Below, piece after piece: positions 32,901 through 41,290 of a DNA stretch of 64,000 nucleotides. Under the pieces are notes generated by a model that saw nothing but the letters and a program-made list of their open reading frames with translations, did no database searches and was not told where the DNA came from. Source of the DNA: Prorocentrum cordatum (lineage: Eukaryota; Sar; Dinophyceae; Prorocentrales; Prorocentraceae); contig CAUYUJ010015294.1 of NCBI GenBank assembly GCA_963575745.1, positions 415,001-479,000 of the forward strand, written 5' to 3'. Within the stretch, counting starts at the first letter, position 1; every line of letters starts with the position of its first letter. The translations under genes and the position numbers were made by a program.

Positions 32901-33401
32901 CTGCGACGAGTCACACAAGAGAGACTGCAGGTGCGGCGGCAGGACGTCAGCAAGCCGTGCCCGCCCCGCCGCAGCCCGCGGGAGCTCCATGGCCCCCTTC
33001 CTGTAGGTTGTCGAAGCACCTTCGGCCACGACGTCTGTATAGCCGTTCCGCGAATCCTGGAGCGTCTGCCACGCCCCCAGGGGAGTCAGGTCGGACGGCG
33101 GCGGCTCCACCCTGCCGTAGAGCTGTGCGAGGCGCCGCACGGCGGCGACCTGGCAGGCCGCAGGGGCCCCCGCGGGGGCATCCACCCCGCGCCCACCAAG
33201 GTCGTTCAGCGTGGCGATGCCCTCGCGCAGCCAGACCTCCTGATGCCTGCGCTGCCGCCCGCGCCGACCGCCGCCGTGCGGCAGAAGGCGTGCCGCCGCA
33301 CCTTGCAGCGGCTCGTCGAGCGTCACGCCCAGCGGGAGGGGCAGGACGTCGCGCGCGATGCCAGTGTCCGAGACTCCTTGCGCCGAGGCCGCCATCGCCA
33401 C
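29895..33401 (-). CDS. RT - RNase H - tyrosine recombinase polyprotein
   Basis: A single open frame of 1168 codons. RT: LRLIFDTRRSN (about 237-247), motif A SGDVECCFY (Asp280), motif B PMGWSWAVHL, motif C YIDN at 381-384, where the second Asp of YxDD is Asn. RNase H: TATDAPPWGFG, LILGDNLGVL and ELNPGDAPSRR. The C-terminal tyrosine recombinase shows HFLRHG (His1068, Arg1071) and SSVRRYDKAGR with Tyr1104 as the nucleophile. It would copy the RNA and insert circular cDNA by site-specific recombination. The true start may lie elsewhere because the first ~60 codons overlap ORF1 in another frame. Confidence 0.85.
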   Translation of the reverse strand: MAMAASAQGVSDTGIARDVLPLPLGVTLDEPLQGAAARLLPHGGGRRGRQRRHQEVWLREGIATLNDLGGRGVDAPAGAPAACQVAAVRRLAQLYGRVEPPPSDLTPLGAWQTLQDSRNGYTDVVAEGASTTYRKGAMELPRAAAGRARLADVLPPHLQSLLCDSSQMLREPEARNFALGEAPRVCAMDPVLQRHGYQYGECLSELLSAGIIEPAAEDSIIERAGIFFVPKKDSSLRLIFDTRRSNVHFQDPPYTLLASGEALANLEVDAAGGIAVASGDVECCFYQYELPSWARAFFGLPAVQASFLDSAARQRLGGSDPSEMTHFVARVVPMGWSWAVHLTQEAHAHVLSTISPDAPWIADKVPTPALGTQCSTAKMLYIDNVAVFTSGSGDPALEVERMLAALGARGIQASFDRDDGDMHTLLGFVLHKPSATWRLSHSKFWRLKFSLDFALAPGRLVTGRELERLMGHITAAVMLQRHMLSLFHAIYEFCRRSRDKRQPLWSSVKRELTWFRALLPCATVSLSRPWCERVTATDAPPWGFGVVEQPWPISDVRRVGSLSERSRFRGVLTADYAPRDTLVEQQLLHATAAEVTAEGTLTHFEEVPAARLLADPWAVAAARRWRRAAAIHVLEAEGARWAVRRLARNSQLHGHRHLILGDNLGVLCACDKGRAAHFALNVICREICAISVASGMQLRFRWISSELNPGDAPSRRFMPGARKHHVVGQCSTPPGLEEFGTHHAGPLSGDIGSREHYNANDGLLGQPRLRQARPRCSGAQAGADHPARLRLARRARAARPFGLPPGLDIPGAAERQARRGLFAAGAAVSAALATGGASGATRQLALTTRSGSPRLLALPGWIPAQSDETPVDYSEWAFDRDMGQEASPRTRCALAGGEPALGRPVRRLFPSANASLSGGTQRPSGHSRQPLPRAPARAMAAVLASRGKPDSGRCVLVTVEYDLSPSETTTLLAMQFPPGRCRVVGGLQQPLLLLHPEGLTTSFRTGEFDSTVGPDLHRRHWIGRAVAQLQLLRRGDELLSASSHPQRLADFHVACQYLKLEGLDCSPHFLRHGDATYVCVAGYRALLEVRRRETWRTTSSVRRYDKAGRRAVVRQALSSAQRRSCESWAAAAPQLFDIAYVLPSAPAALASGGRSWISSQARVASPPS

Positions 33402-33485
33402 CGCAGTGGCGGCCCTCCCCTGTGAAAGCGCCCGCTGCCCGGGGGGCTGCAGCGGCCGCGCGCAAGCCGAAATACGAGCGGCGGG

Positions 33486-34959
33486 CTAGGCCCGCCCGCG
33501 GCCGCGGCCACCACGGCCTCGGCCGCCAGGGCCGCCGCCGCCTGCGCCGCCGCCGCCACCACCTTGATCGCCACCTCCTGCTGCGGCGTCGGCGCCGCTG
33601 CTGCCCACGCCGCGGGCCATGCGGCACTCCTCTCTGCCCTTGCGCCTCTCCTTGAGGATGGCGCTCTCCTCCTGCATCTTCTCCGCCACGTGCTTCTCCA
33701 AGGATGGCGCCACGAGAGCATGGCCCTTGGAGCGGGAGCCGCCGAGGAAGATCCTGCGCTCGCCCAGCCAGCCGTCCGAGTCTGCCGTGGCCCCCGCCGT
33801 GCCTGAGACCTCGACCTGGCGCAGGGCCTCGGAGTGCACCGCCTCCCACAGCTGGAATCGCCTGGCTGCCAGCTCGAACGCCAGGGAGGTTGAGCTGGTC
33901 GGCCGTGGAGGCCGTCTCGATCAGCTCGCACAGGAACAAATGCTCGTCGACCCCGGGGTCGGCAGCCGCCAGCCCCAGGATCTGACGCCACCAGTAGTGC
34001 CGCTGGACGGGCCCGTTACCCTGCTCCAGATGCGCCTGAAGCAGCCAGCCGATGGTAGCGGGCCCCTGCACGCGCCACTCCTGAGTGCTGAGCACCTCGC
34101 GCTGCTCGGCCACCACCTCCGCGAAGGCGCGCCGCCGCTGGCCCGTACCGCTCCTCCGGTACCTCAGGATGCGCTCGTCCAGGACTTCATCCCGCGCGTC
34201 CCGTGGAGAGAGCGGCGCCTCCTCGGGGAGGGCCCCCACTCGTCCCAGCGCGATGACCCCCTCCGGGAACGAGGCCAAGGCGCGGTCGTCCAGGGCGTAG
34301 ACGGAGGCGAACGCCACGTCCACTGGCGAACCCCGCCTGAAGCCCAGCCGCGACTCCAGGGCGACCCAGCCGTCGTCCAGCTGCACTGGCGGCAGGGGCC
34401 CACCGCCGGCGCCCGCGCGAGGCGGGGGAGCGTGGCTCGGCGGTGGCAGCGGCGGCTCCGAAGCGCCAGCCGCCAGGTCGACCTCGGAACCACGCGGCGT
34501 GTCCGTGCCACCGGCCGCCATCTCCGGGAGTGCGTGCTGCTTCCCACGGAGCCGGCGGACCACCCCGGGCGCCACCGCCACTGAGTCGCGGCCGGCCTCG
34601 CGGCGCTCAGACTCCGCCAGCTGCGCCCCCTCGCTCAGGAGGGCGGCCAGAGCCTGCTCGTCCAGGTCGAAACGGTACAGCATCTTCTTGCGCAGCTGAG
34701 GCGGGGCTCCCCCTCGAGGGCCAGCTCGGTGGATCTCCACGTGATCCTCGTCGGCGAAGTTTCCCACGTACACGTCTGCATCAGGCGTCGCCACCACCCA
34801 CCGTGAGCCGTCCACGTGGCCGCACAGAAGCCTCTCGTGGAACAGACGGTCCTCCAGGCTGTACAGACAGTATAGCTTGTCCCCCTGGCGGACCGTCTTC
34901 AGCAGGTCGGGAAGCCCTCGTGGGACCATGGCCATGGAGCCTGCCAACGAGGAAGCCAA
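33486..34959 (-). pseudogene. Gag-like ORF1 of the tyrosine-recombinase element, one frameshift
   Basis: Starts MASSLAGSMAMVPRG about 290 bp inside repeat A and stays open for about 350 residues, with a Pro/Gly-rich middle. It includes QEWRVQGPATIGWLLQ, QGNGPVQRHYWW and LGLAAADPGVDEHLFLCEL, a helical stretch I associate with the putative capsid ORF of dinoflagellate elements of this type. Near 33885 the frame changes and continues as FELAARRFQLWEAVHSEAL, a helix rich in K/E/R, and a Gly/Arg-rich tail ending at 33486. The capsid role is inferred from position and composition; no catalytic motif is seen. Confidence 0.6.
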
Positions 34960-35247
34960 TGATGAACGCGGCGCGCACAGCTAGGCACAAGACTGAGGCG
35001 ACCTCCCAGAAGCTCGAGGGACACTCCAAAGGGGCGCTCCGAAGCTGCTCAGGGCCACACCTGTCTAGTTGGCGCTGCAGGACCTGCAGCAGCTCTCTGT
35101 CGTGCTCTCCTGTGAAGGTGCACGTGCAGTGGCAATCCCTGCGGAGAGATGTCCAGAGGTTGGCGGCGTACAGGCCAGTCGCAGCCCAATCGCGGACTAC
35201 TGGGGCGAGTCCGTACGCGAGCCCTGCCATAACAAGCGAAGCTCTGA

Positions 35248-35312
35248 GCAGAAGCGATGGCTACAGAACGAGTGAAGCGGACGTATGCAATGAACAATAC
35301 CGTGCACTGCTA
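35248..35312 (+). repeat. Split direct repeat A, outer copy (5' end of the element)
   Basis: Marks the 5' terminus on the coding strand. Beyond it the CCCAAGAGG array starts at once. Confidence 0.9.
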
Positions 35313-35820
35313 AGACGGCCCAAGAGGAAAGAGGTTTCCAAGACGGCCCAAAAGGCCTCCAAGACGGCCTCCAGGAAGGCCCGAAGAGGCCCAAATCATT
35401 GATTTCCCTTTGGTTTTGAAGGATTTTGGAATTTGCTTCTTTTCGGGCTTCCGACGGCCCGAGACTGCCCAACAGCCCCAAAAATATCCCAAGAGGCCTC
35501 CAGGAAGGCCCCAGAAGGGCTCAAGAGACCCACAAGACGGCCCCAAGAAGGCCCCCAGACGGCCAAGAGGCCTCCACGACGCCCAAGATGGCCTCCAAAA
35601 CGGCCCTGGAACACCCCAGGAGGATTCCAAGTCGGCCCAAAGAGGCCCCCAAGACGGCTTCCGACGGCGTCAGACCGGCCAGTAATGCCCTCAGGCAGCC
35701 AAAGAGGCCCCCGAGAAGCCCACAATGGCACCCAAGAGGCCCAATGACGCCCACAAGATGCCTCCAAGAGGCCCCCAGGAAGCTCACTGGAGGCCCCAAG
35801 AGTACCCCCAAAGGCTCACA
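35313..35820 (+). repeat. CCCAAGAGG-type array, plus orientation
   Basis: Starts abruptly at the 5' end of the tyrosine-recombinase element. Contains the AT-richer core (CATTGATTTCCCTTTGG, then TTGCTTCTTTTCGGGCTTCC) also found in the 2.6-4.4 kb array, followed by GGCCCAAGAGG words. Confidence 0.8.
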
Positions 35821-35827
35821 AGATGCC

Positions 35828-35965
35828 CCCTCCTCCTCCTTCTCCTCCTCCTCCTCCTCCTCTTCCTCGTCCTCCTCCTCGTCCTCCTCCTCGTCCTCCT
35901 CCTCCTCCTCCTCCTCCTCCTCCTCCTCCTCTCTTCCTCCTCCTCCTCCTCCTCCTCCTCCTCCT
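35828..35965 (+). repeat. (CTC)n microsatellite
   Basis: About 140 bp of CTC/CGTCCTC units joining the array to the module at 35995. Confidence 0.85.
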
Positions 35966-35994
35966 GATCTTCCCCGCCAGCCTCCCCTGGGGTT

Positions 35995-36333
35995 TCACAA
36001 CGGCTGGGGGAACACATGGTCCGATAGCTTGGCAGAGTTCTTGCCACAACGCTCGGCCACATGGGCGATTTCAAAATGCAGGAGGCGGCGGTGATTCACC
36101 GTAAGCGTCTTCGATGTAAAAGAATACCCGTACAAGGTCAGCACCAGGGGGTACCCCCGGCCGTAATGCGTTTTATCTGGAAAAACGAACCACAAGTGCG
36201 GCCACACCGTTGCCTGCCGTGTGTTGCTCGCCTCCCCCTCGCCCGTGAAAACGCTCGCCCAAGAATGGCTGCCCCAGGTCCTCACCTTCTTGTCGAGCTC
36301 CATAACAGGAAGACAATTTGCTGAAACATTCAC
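35995..36333 (-). pseudogene. Coding-like dispersed module (unknown protein fragment)
   Basis: Reads as 112 codons on the minus strand with ordinary protein composition: VRTWGSHSWASVF, VWPHLWFVFPDKTHYGRGYP, LVLTLYGYSFTSKTLTVNHR, ending AKLSDHVFPQPL. No family is recognised. The last part recurs, diverged, at 4422-4530 beside another CCCAAGAGG array, which suggests a fragment of a repeated gene or an uncharacterised mobile element carried with the arrays. No start or splice signal is evident. Confidence 0.35.
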
Positions 36334-36466
36334 TCCGCGCGGAGCTCTGAAAAATTATGCTGGCGCTGGTTGTTATTATTTGATTATTCCCGAGCTCCAT
36401 GGCCTTCTGCCTCAAGGAATCTCAGCGAATATCCAGGAATGTGGCTGCCTCAAGTCCCCCCCGAGC

Positions 36467-36537
36467 TCAATGGCCCTCTGTCTCGAGTTGCCGAACTGCC
36501 GAGCCACCCTGCCGAAAGGCTCGAGCAACTCGTCGTA

Positions 36538-36582
<45 letters not shown>

Positions 36583-36680
36583 CTCGCGTCATTGTCGTCG
36601 TCGTCATCATCGTCGTCATCGTCGAGCTCCATAGCCCTCTGTCTCGAGTTGCCGAGCTGCTGTACCACCCTGCCGAAGTG
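36467..36680 (+). repeat. Duplicated ~57-bp block around a (GTC)n microsatellite
   Basis: GAGCTC..ATGGCCCTCTGTCTCGAGTTGCCGA with CCACCCTGCCGAA occurs at 36467-36525 and 36624-36678. Between them lies (GTC)n at 36533-36620. On the minus strand the copies read GRVxxQxGNSRQRA with a poly-Asp run between. This may be exon sequence, but I cannot name it. Confidence 0.6.
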
Positions 36681-36779
36681 GTTCACGAAATTCTGGAGCT
36701 TCTCTTCCGCCCGCGGAGGCGTCGAGGCGGCCTGCAAGGAAGCGGACCAAGGGCTCACGCGAAAGAGGGGCCATGAAAC

Positions 36780-37730
36780 CATTCAACTGCACTGTGCCCA
36801 ACGTTCGAATGATTCCGACATGCGCGCGCGACAACGCGCGAGCTTGGACTTGTCTGACGAAACTATTGGGAACCATGTGGGGATCAGGACAAAAAAACGC
36901 GCGCGACCGCAGGTGAATGTTAACTTTCTGTTTTTTGTTGTGATAGGTTGCCGGGAACTTCGATTTTGAAATCCGTATGACGCCCGCGGTTTTTGACGGA
37001 TGTCGGCATGCGCGCGCGGCTACGCACGCGCTTGGATATGTTTGCGGTTTTGTTGTGGTAATGTATTCATGGGCCGTCACAGTGTTTGAGGTTCGCGCGC
37101 ATGGTACGACTTGAAAAGGATGGGGGGGGGGTATGGGGACCCCCTAGGATGAAACGAGTGCATCGGTAAATGATGGATGAGACATAATCTTAAGTATGTA
37201 ACTGTACGTCCCCAGAGAGTACGGATAATTCCAGAAAGGGGTGTTCGAATGTACACCCTGTTGAGAAAATGGAAGCCATACGTGGCGCAATATAGGTGGT
37301 CCAATATGTGATGCAAACCACGTGCTGCAACTTATGCGGTGCAATAACCTACGTTGTACAATCAAATTGATTGTTGCAAACGAGTTGACAAATTTCTAGC
37401 TCTTGCAAACACCCCACACACCCACTTGCAACTTGGCTTGCAAAGCCCATGCGGTCGTGGCGACGGCAAGGCCAATGACGGCGCCGATGTTGATCACGCC
37501 CGCTGATAACGATGACGATGTCCTCGCGTCGGCGATGGAGGAGTTTGAAGGAGTTCGACGTGCGCGCGCGGCCGACGCGCGCGATTGGCCTGCGTTGTAT
37601 TATTTGCCACGGATCGTGCCCCCCCAGCACGCGCGCAAGGGCGTTCGCATGAATTCGACATGCGGCGCGAGAGGCCCGCTTGGCAGAATGTGATGAACAT
37701 GTTGGAAAGAGCGTGTTCTACCGCTGCTGG
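36780..37730. other. No gene recognised
   Basis: Moderate-GC sequence. A plus-strand frame at 37403-37693 has a protein-like patch (PADNDDDVLASAMEEFEG) but no motif, and the opposite strand is equally open. No tandem repeats. Confidence 0.3.
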
Positions 37731-37734
37731 CGGA

Positions 37735-37870
37735 AAACCGGGGGGGGGTCACTACCGGTTCGAACCCCTCCCCCCCCTTCGGAAAACCGGGGGGGGTCAC
37801 TACTGGTTCGAACCCCTCCCCCCCCCCAGTCCATCATGAAAAGAGGGGGGGGTCACTACCGGCCCCTGTC
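37735..37870 (+). repeat. ~48-bp tandem repeat with GGTTCGAACCC
   Basis: Three diverging units: AAAACCG, a G-run, GGTCACTACCGG, GGTTCGAACCCCTCC and a C-run. GGTTCGAACCC (37757-37767, 37805-37815) matches the pol III B-box/tRNA T-arm consensus; the third unit has lost it. No A box or tRNA fold is evident. Confidence 0.6.
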
Positions 37871-38334
37871 CGGTCTCCCCCCCAACGACCTCCCCAGAGC
37901 TTCGATTTTGTGCATCACTATCTTCCTCCTTCTTACTCCTCATCCGCCTCGTCGTCGTCCTCCTCTTTCTGATCCTCCTTCCTCCTCCACAATAGGATTC
38001 CGATTGCACAGGTTACACTAAGATTTCAATGCCAACGAATCCCACCAGCCCTCTGGGCGTTGGTTGTTTCGAGCGTTTCCTCTTCCACCTCCCTTCTTCC
38101 ATTTCGGGGAGGGGTGTATCACTGTTCCCTATTAATATACACCCCCTCCCCCAGGCGACTGGGGGCCAACCAGGGTCCATGCCGACACCCCCCCCCACCA
38201 TCCCTTGTAAAAAACAATACAAAACACACTCTGCCTCCAAATTACGAACGTGCGCAGCCAACCCGATGCGCCCCCCCCACCCCCCCCCCACCCCAACCCA
38301 CCATCCCTGTCAAAAACATACAGAATGGCTCTTG

Positions 38335-38476
38335 GCGCGGCTGCGGCGTTTGCTGCGGCGGCCTGCGCGGCGGTGGCGGCGGCTGCGGTCGGTGCGCGGT
38401 TCGGGCGGCGGGGGCGGCGGCGGCGGCGGCAGCGGTTGCGGCGGCGGTTCGGCAGCGGGGGGCGGCGGCGGCAGCG

Positions 38477-38507
<31 letters not shown>

Positions 38508-38517
38508 CGACGGATTG
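38335..38517 (+). repeat. (GGC)n-rich tract
   Basis: GGC/GCG units of about 180 bp, purest at 38440-38515; likely prone to G-quadruplex or CGG hairpins. The 38518-38690 stretch before the LTR holds no gene. Confidence 0.8.
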
Positions 38518-38691
38518 GCCCCCAGTAGCTGCCCAGCCAAAGACGACTGGTGAATATGCTGAGCCTCGGGCCAAATTCGGGCGCTACGTATGTGTCGGGA
38601 AGGCGGGTGGGAGTGAGCGAGACGGCTTGCGGGCGGGGAAGGGGTGACTTGAACCCTCCCCCTACCCTCTCTCCCTGTGACTGGAACGGAG

Positions 38692-38953
38692 TCTGAAGTG
38701 ACTATGGTAAGTCAAATAGCATCCGATTCCATGGGAAGCGGATGGCAAATAGCGTCCGGTGCCGTACTGCGGTGGTTCAGTAAGGGGAATGGACGGATAA
38801 GATAGGATAAGATCGATGTAATGATCTTTCCATCACATAGCGAACACAAGCAGTGTTCGGGCAAATAGGGCGCGCGTGCCTTGAGCCAAAGGCAACGGCG
38901 CGCGAGCTATACTCCCGATCCTATACAACATCTCCCAATGAGCTACCCTTAAA
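38692..38953 (-). repeat. 3' LTR of the copia element
   Basis: 262 bp, aligned without gaps to 54646-54907 with about 13 substitutions. The coding strand starts TTTAAGGGTAGC and ends CACTTCAGA; the usual TG...CA ends are not evident. It contains the spliced-leader-like string at 38880-38898; the TATA-like box is weaker here (TTGTATAGG). Confidence 0.9.
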
Positions 38954-39330
38954 GTCGGGAGGGGAGGAGACGGTGAATATAGCCGCGCAGCCGTTAGGCT
39001 CTACAAAGGCCGCGCGCACGACTGTTTGCAAGAAAGACAGCGCGCACAGTCTGGCCTAACACCAGACTGCAAGGCGAGTTTCCTCGCAAAGCATTTCACG
39101 CATACGCGAGATAGCCCCCTGGACATCAAAGGGCGATCGGCCCGGCTAGAGGTAAGCCAAACAGGCTATACTCTCCGAGCAAGAGGGTATTAAAGCACAG
39201 AGCCTGAATCAATCTGAACAGGCTCGTTACCAAGCGTGAAAAGTAAGGCTCGTTTCCGAGCAACTAGGAGGGCGCCTCTGTATTATGCGCCCATGCTGGC
39301 AAACTGGACCGCGGGGGCAACAAGGACAGA
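38954..39330 (-). other. 3' non-coding region of the copia element with structured motifs
   Basis: Lies between the RNase H stop and the 3' LTR. It holds two perfect short hairpins of the element's family (39074-39087, 39248-39261), one imperfect copy (39222-39235), and a separate perfect 8-bp stem with 7-nt loop (39047-39054 with 39062-39069). No coding potential is seen. Confidence 0.6.
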
Positions 39331-40560
39331 CTAAAACTGATTTGACTTAGGCTTGTTTCTGTCCTCAGGACCCCGAAAGGGAACAAACTGCTTCACATCA
39401 TACTTAAATGACTGAGTGCCTGACATCACCTCCAAAAGCAGCTCCCGATCGATACTCCCCTTTGTATGCCCATCTGCGGTCATGTCTCTAGTATCACACC
39501 ACTGCACGTTATGCACTATACCTATATCCATAAAAAAAAAAACAAAAAAAAAAAAATAAAACAAAAAAAAAAAACGAAGGAAGAAAAAAAAAACAAAGAA
39601 AAAAAGAAAAAGAAGAAAAAGTAGGAAAAAAAAAAACCATAAATAAAAAAAAAAACAAAAAAAAAAAAAAAAAAAAAAAAAAACAAAAAAGAAAAAAAAA
39701 ACAAAAAAAAAAAAAAGAAAATAAAGAGCTCACAGAGTATCCAACTGATATGTCCCAGCAACGTCCGTTCCGTCGGTATCTTAAGATCTTTGCTGGATAG
39801 CGATTTGTATACAGACTCCGCGTCTATGGTAAGGGATACTTTAATAGCTAGGCCTCCAACTTCACGCATATCTCGTAGTTGTCGTGGAGCCAGGGCCCCT
39901 GCCTTGAGCTCGTGGAGAGTGATGAGCGTAGGATAACACTCATCAAGGTCGTGTGCAGCTGCAAGTGCCTCAGCGGCATAGCTGGACCTCACCTGCAATC
40001 GGTGTGATTTACATAGTCCGTCGCAAAGGTGGATGACGGATTTGCCTCGAGGCGAGTTTCCTCGCCGTAAAACGTTAGCCCCACGTATGCCGTAGCCCTG
40101 AGTCTCATCGTCTTCCTCCCCGGTGAGCTTCCGATGCCCCGAATCACTGTGTACATCTACTTCGTTCGTCGGTTTCATCCGAGGGAAGGTGATGCGTTTC
40201 GGGCTGCTGATCAGCTTTCGCGTCACAGCATTCAGTCGTCTGACTTGTAAGTTGGTGGGCTCTTGGATCTTCTGGAGAGAGACCACATGCGCCATAAGCC
40301 AGACTTGAGTAAGAAGGGCATAGGCGAGAGCTCCTCGCAGGCTAACGAACATGTCGGCGATGAGTTTGGTAGCTTTGGCGTCAGCCGCCGCTCCCGTAAG
40401 TTCAGGGTGTGTGATAGGACGTAGTTGTTTAATGTGCTCGTCCTGATCCATGATCACACCCCCTTGTTCATTCTTGGCGTAGCGAACGGCGCAGTTCGTA
40501 TAATAATGTTTGTTGAGCTTGCATTTACCAAACACTTTTTCGACACGTTGTACATAGTCA
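39331..40560 (-). pseudogene. Copia RT C-terminus and RNase H, interrupted by an A-rich tract
   Basis: Begins after the T7 run at 40565-40571, where the RT frame breaks, with FGKCKLNKHYYTNCAVRYAK and DQDEHIKQLRPI, typical of the copia RT thumb. RNase H: VDVHSDSGHRK, SSYAAEALAAAHDLDE, TIDAESVYKSL and GHISWILCEL. About 190 bp of A-rich plus-strand DNA (39531-39722) interrupts the frame here; MDIGIVHNVQWCDTRD, TADGHTKGS and a C-terminus ending KSNQF follow. Without the tract the two parts join naturally. RNase H completes cDNA synthesis; this copy should be inactive unless the tract is an artefact. Confidence 0.75.
39531..39722 (+). repeat. A-rich tract inside copia RNase H
   Basis: About 190 bp of A runs of 5-20 broken by single C, G or T. 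It separates two halves of the RNase H that otherwise join (coding strand ...LCEL / MDIG...). Same texture as 55889-56150 and 57052-57152. Confidence 0.8.
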
Positions 40561-40561
40561 T

Positions 40562-41290
40562 CTACGTTTTTTTCTCGAGGCCCGTCATGTTGATATCGTC
40601 GACGTGTTTTGCCGTTGACAGATCTTGACTGAATTCAAACTCAGGACCGTAGCTGGTCGGTGTGAGGCCTATAGCTCGTGTGGTCGTACGAAGCTTAAGG
40701 GGGAACGCTCTTGGGGCGCCCTTTGTGCCCGTCCCTGGCTTGAGGCACCTGAGGCAGTGTCGGCTTTCATCGTAAGAAGAGAAGCCTGGTAGTGTACGAA
40801 GCACCTGGGCGCTTCCTGGTGGAAGAGTGAAGCAAACCATGCGAGTTTCCTCGCCGGTGGCATGAGCAAGTTCCTCATATGTCAGACCTTTGAGGAACGC
40901 GTTGTCGATATCCATAGATGTTAAGATCCATTCTGGATGACATGTCGCCTCACTTGCCAGGAGCCTCTGGGACTGTCTTCGAGCAGTTCCTGACAAGGTT
41001 TCTACATCAAACGCCTTCGTGTCCATGAATCCACGAAGGATAAGTCTGAGACGGATGGTTTTAACATTCTCGGTGCTTACCTTCACAATCTTCCACTTGT
41101 ATACATGTCTGGATGTCATGATGTTGGAAGCTTTAGATAGGTCATACATCTCGATGCACCGGTTATCAAGCCAGATCTTGAGTTCGGTGTACACAGCTTC
41201 ACTAACCTCTTTAGGGTGTGCTGCTATATCGGCTTTGGTGAGTAGGTCGTCTTCCTTGACTACCACAGCACGTTTAGCAGCCGATGATAC
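40562..41290 (-). CDS. Copia reverse transcriptase, N-terminal and catalytic part
   Basis: KWKIVK and IRLRLILRGFMDT correspond to the conserved start of copia RT. Motif A is TSMDIDNAFLKG with its catalytic Asp, motif B LKPGTGTKGAPRAF, motif C HVDD at 40606-40595. The frame is the same as that of the integrase, from which a single TAG (41293-41291) separates it. The fold up to motif C looks intact. The frame ends at a T7 run, where the rest of the RT continues one frame over. Confidence 0.8.
   Translation of the reverse strand, partial: VSSAAKRAVVVKEDDLLTKADIAAHPKEVSEAVYTELKIWLDNRCIEMYDLSKASNIMTSRHVYKWKIVKVSTENVKTIRLRLILRGFMDTKAFDVETLSGTARRQSQRLLASEATCHPEWILTSMDIDNAFLKGLTYEELAHATGEETRMVCFTLPPGSAQVLRTLPGFSSYDESRHCLRCLKPGTGTKGAPRAFPLKLRTTTRAIGLTPTSYGPEFEFSQDLSTAKHVDDINMTGLEKKT

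Larger units (their letters stand above)
28901..35312 (-). mobile_element. Tyrosine-recombinase retroelement with split direct repeats (Ngaro/DIRS-like) and methyltransferase
   Basis: Coding order on the minus strand: Gag-like ORF1, a long ORF with RT, RNase H and tyrosine recombinase, then a methyltransferase domain. The termini are split direct repeats: A (35312-35248), ORFs, B (29156-29082), A (29081-29017), 41-bp spacer, B (28975-28901). This A-ORFs-B-A-B order is the layout known from Ngaro/PAT-like elements, which integrate by a tyrosine recombinase rather than an integrase. The two B copies are identical over 75 bp and the A copies differ at 1 of 65 positions, so the insertion looks recent. 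ORF1 and the recombinase/methyltransferase junction are frameshifted. Confidence 0.85.

Noticed and set aside
37757-37767. tRNA gene at the GGTTCGAACCC word
   Set aside because: No A box, acceptor stem or anticodon arm could be fitted around it.
38677-38681. GTGAC on both sides of the copia element as a target-site duplication
   Set aside because: The left copy is about 10 bp away from the LTR border, not adjacent, so it does not qualify.
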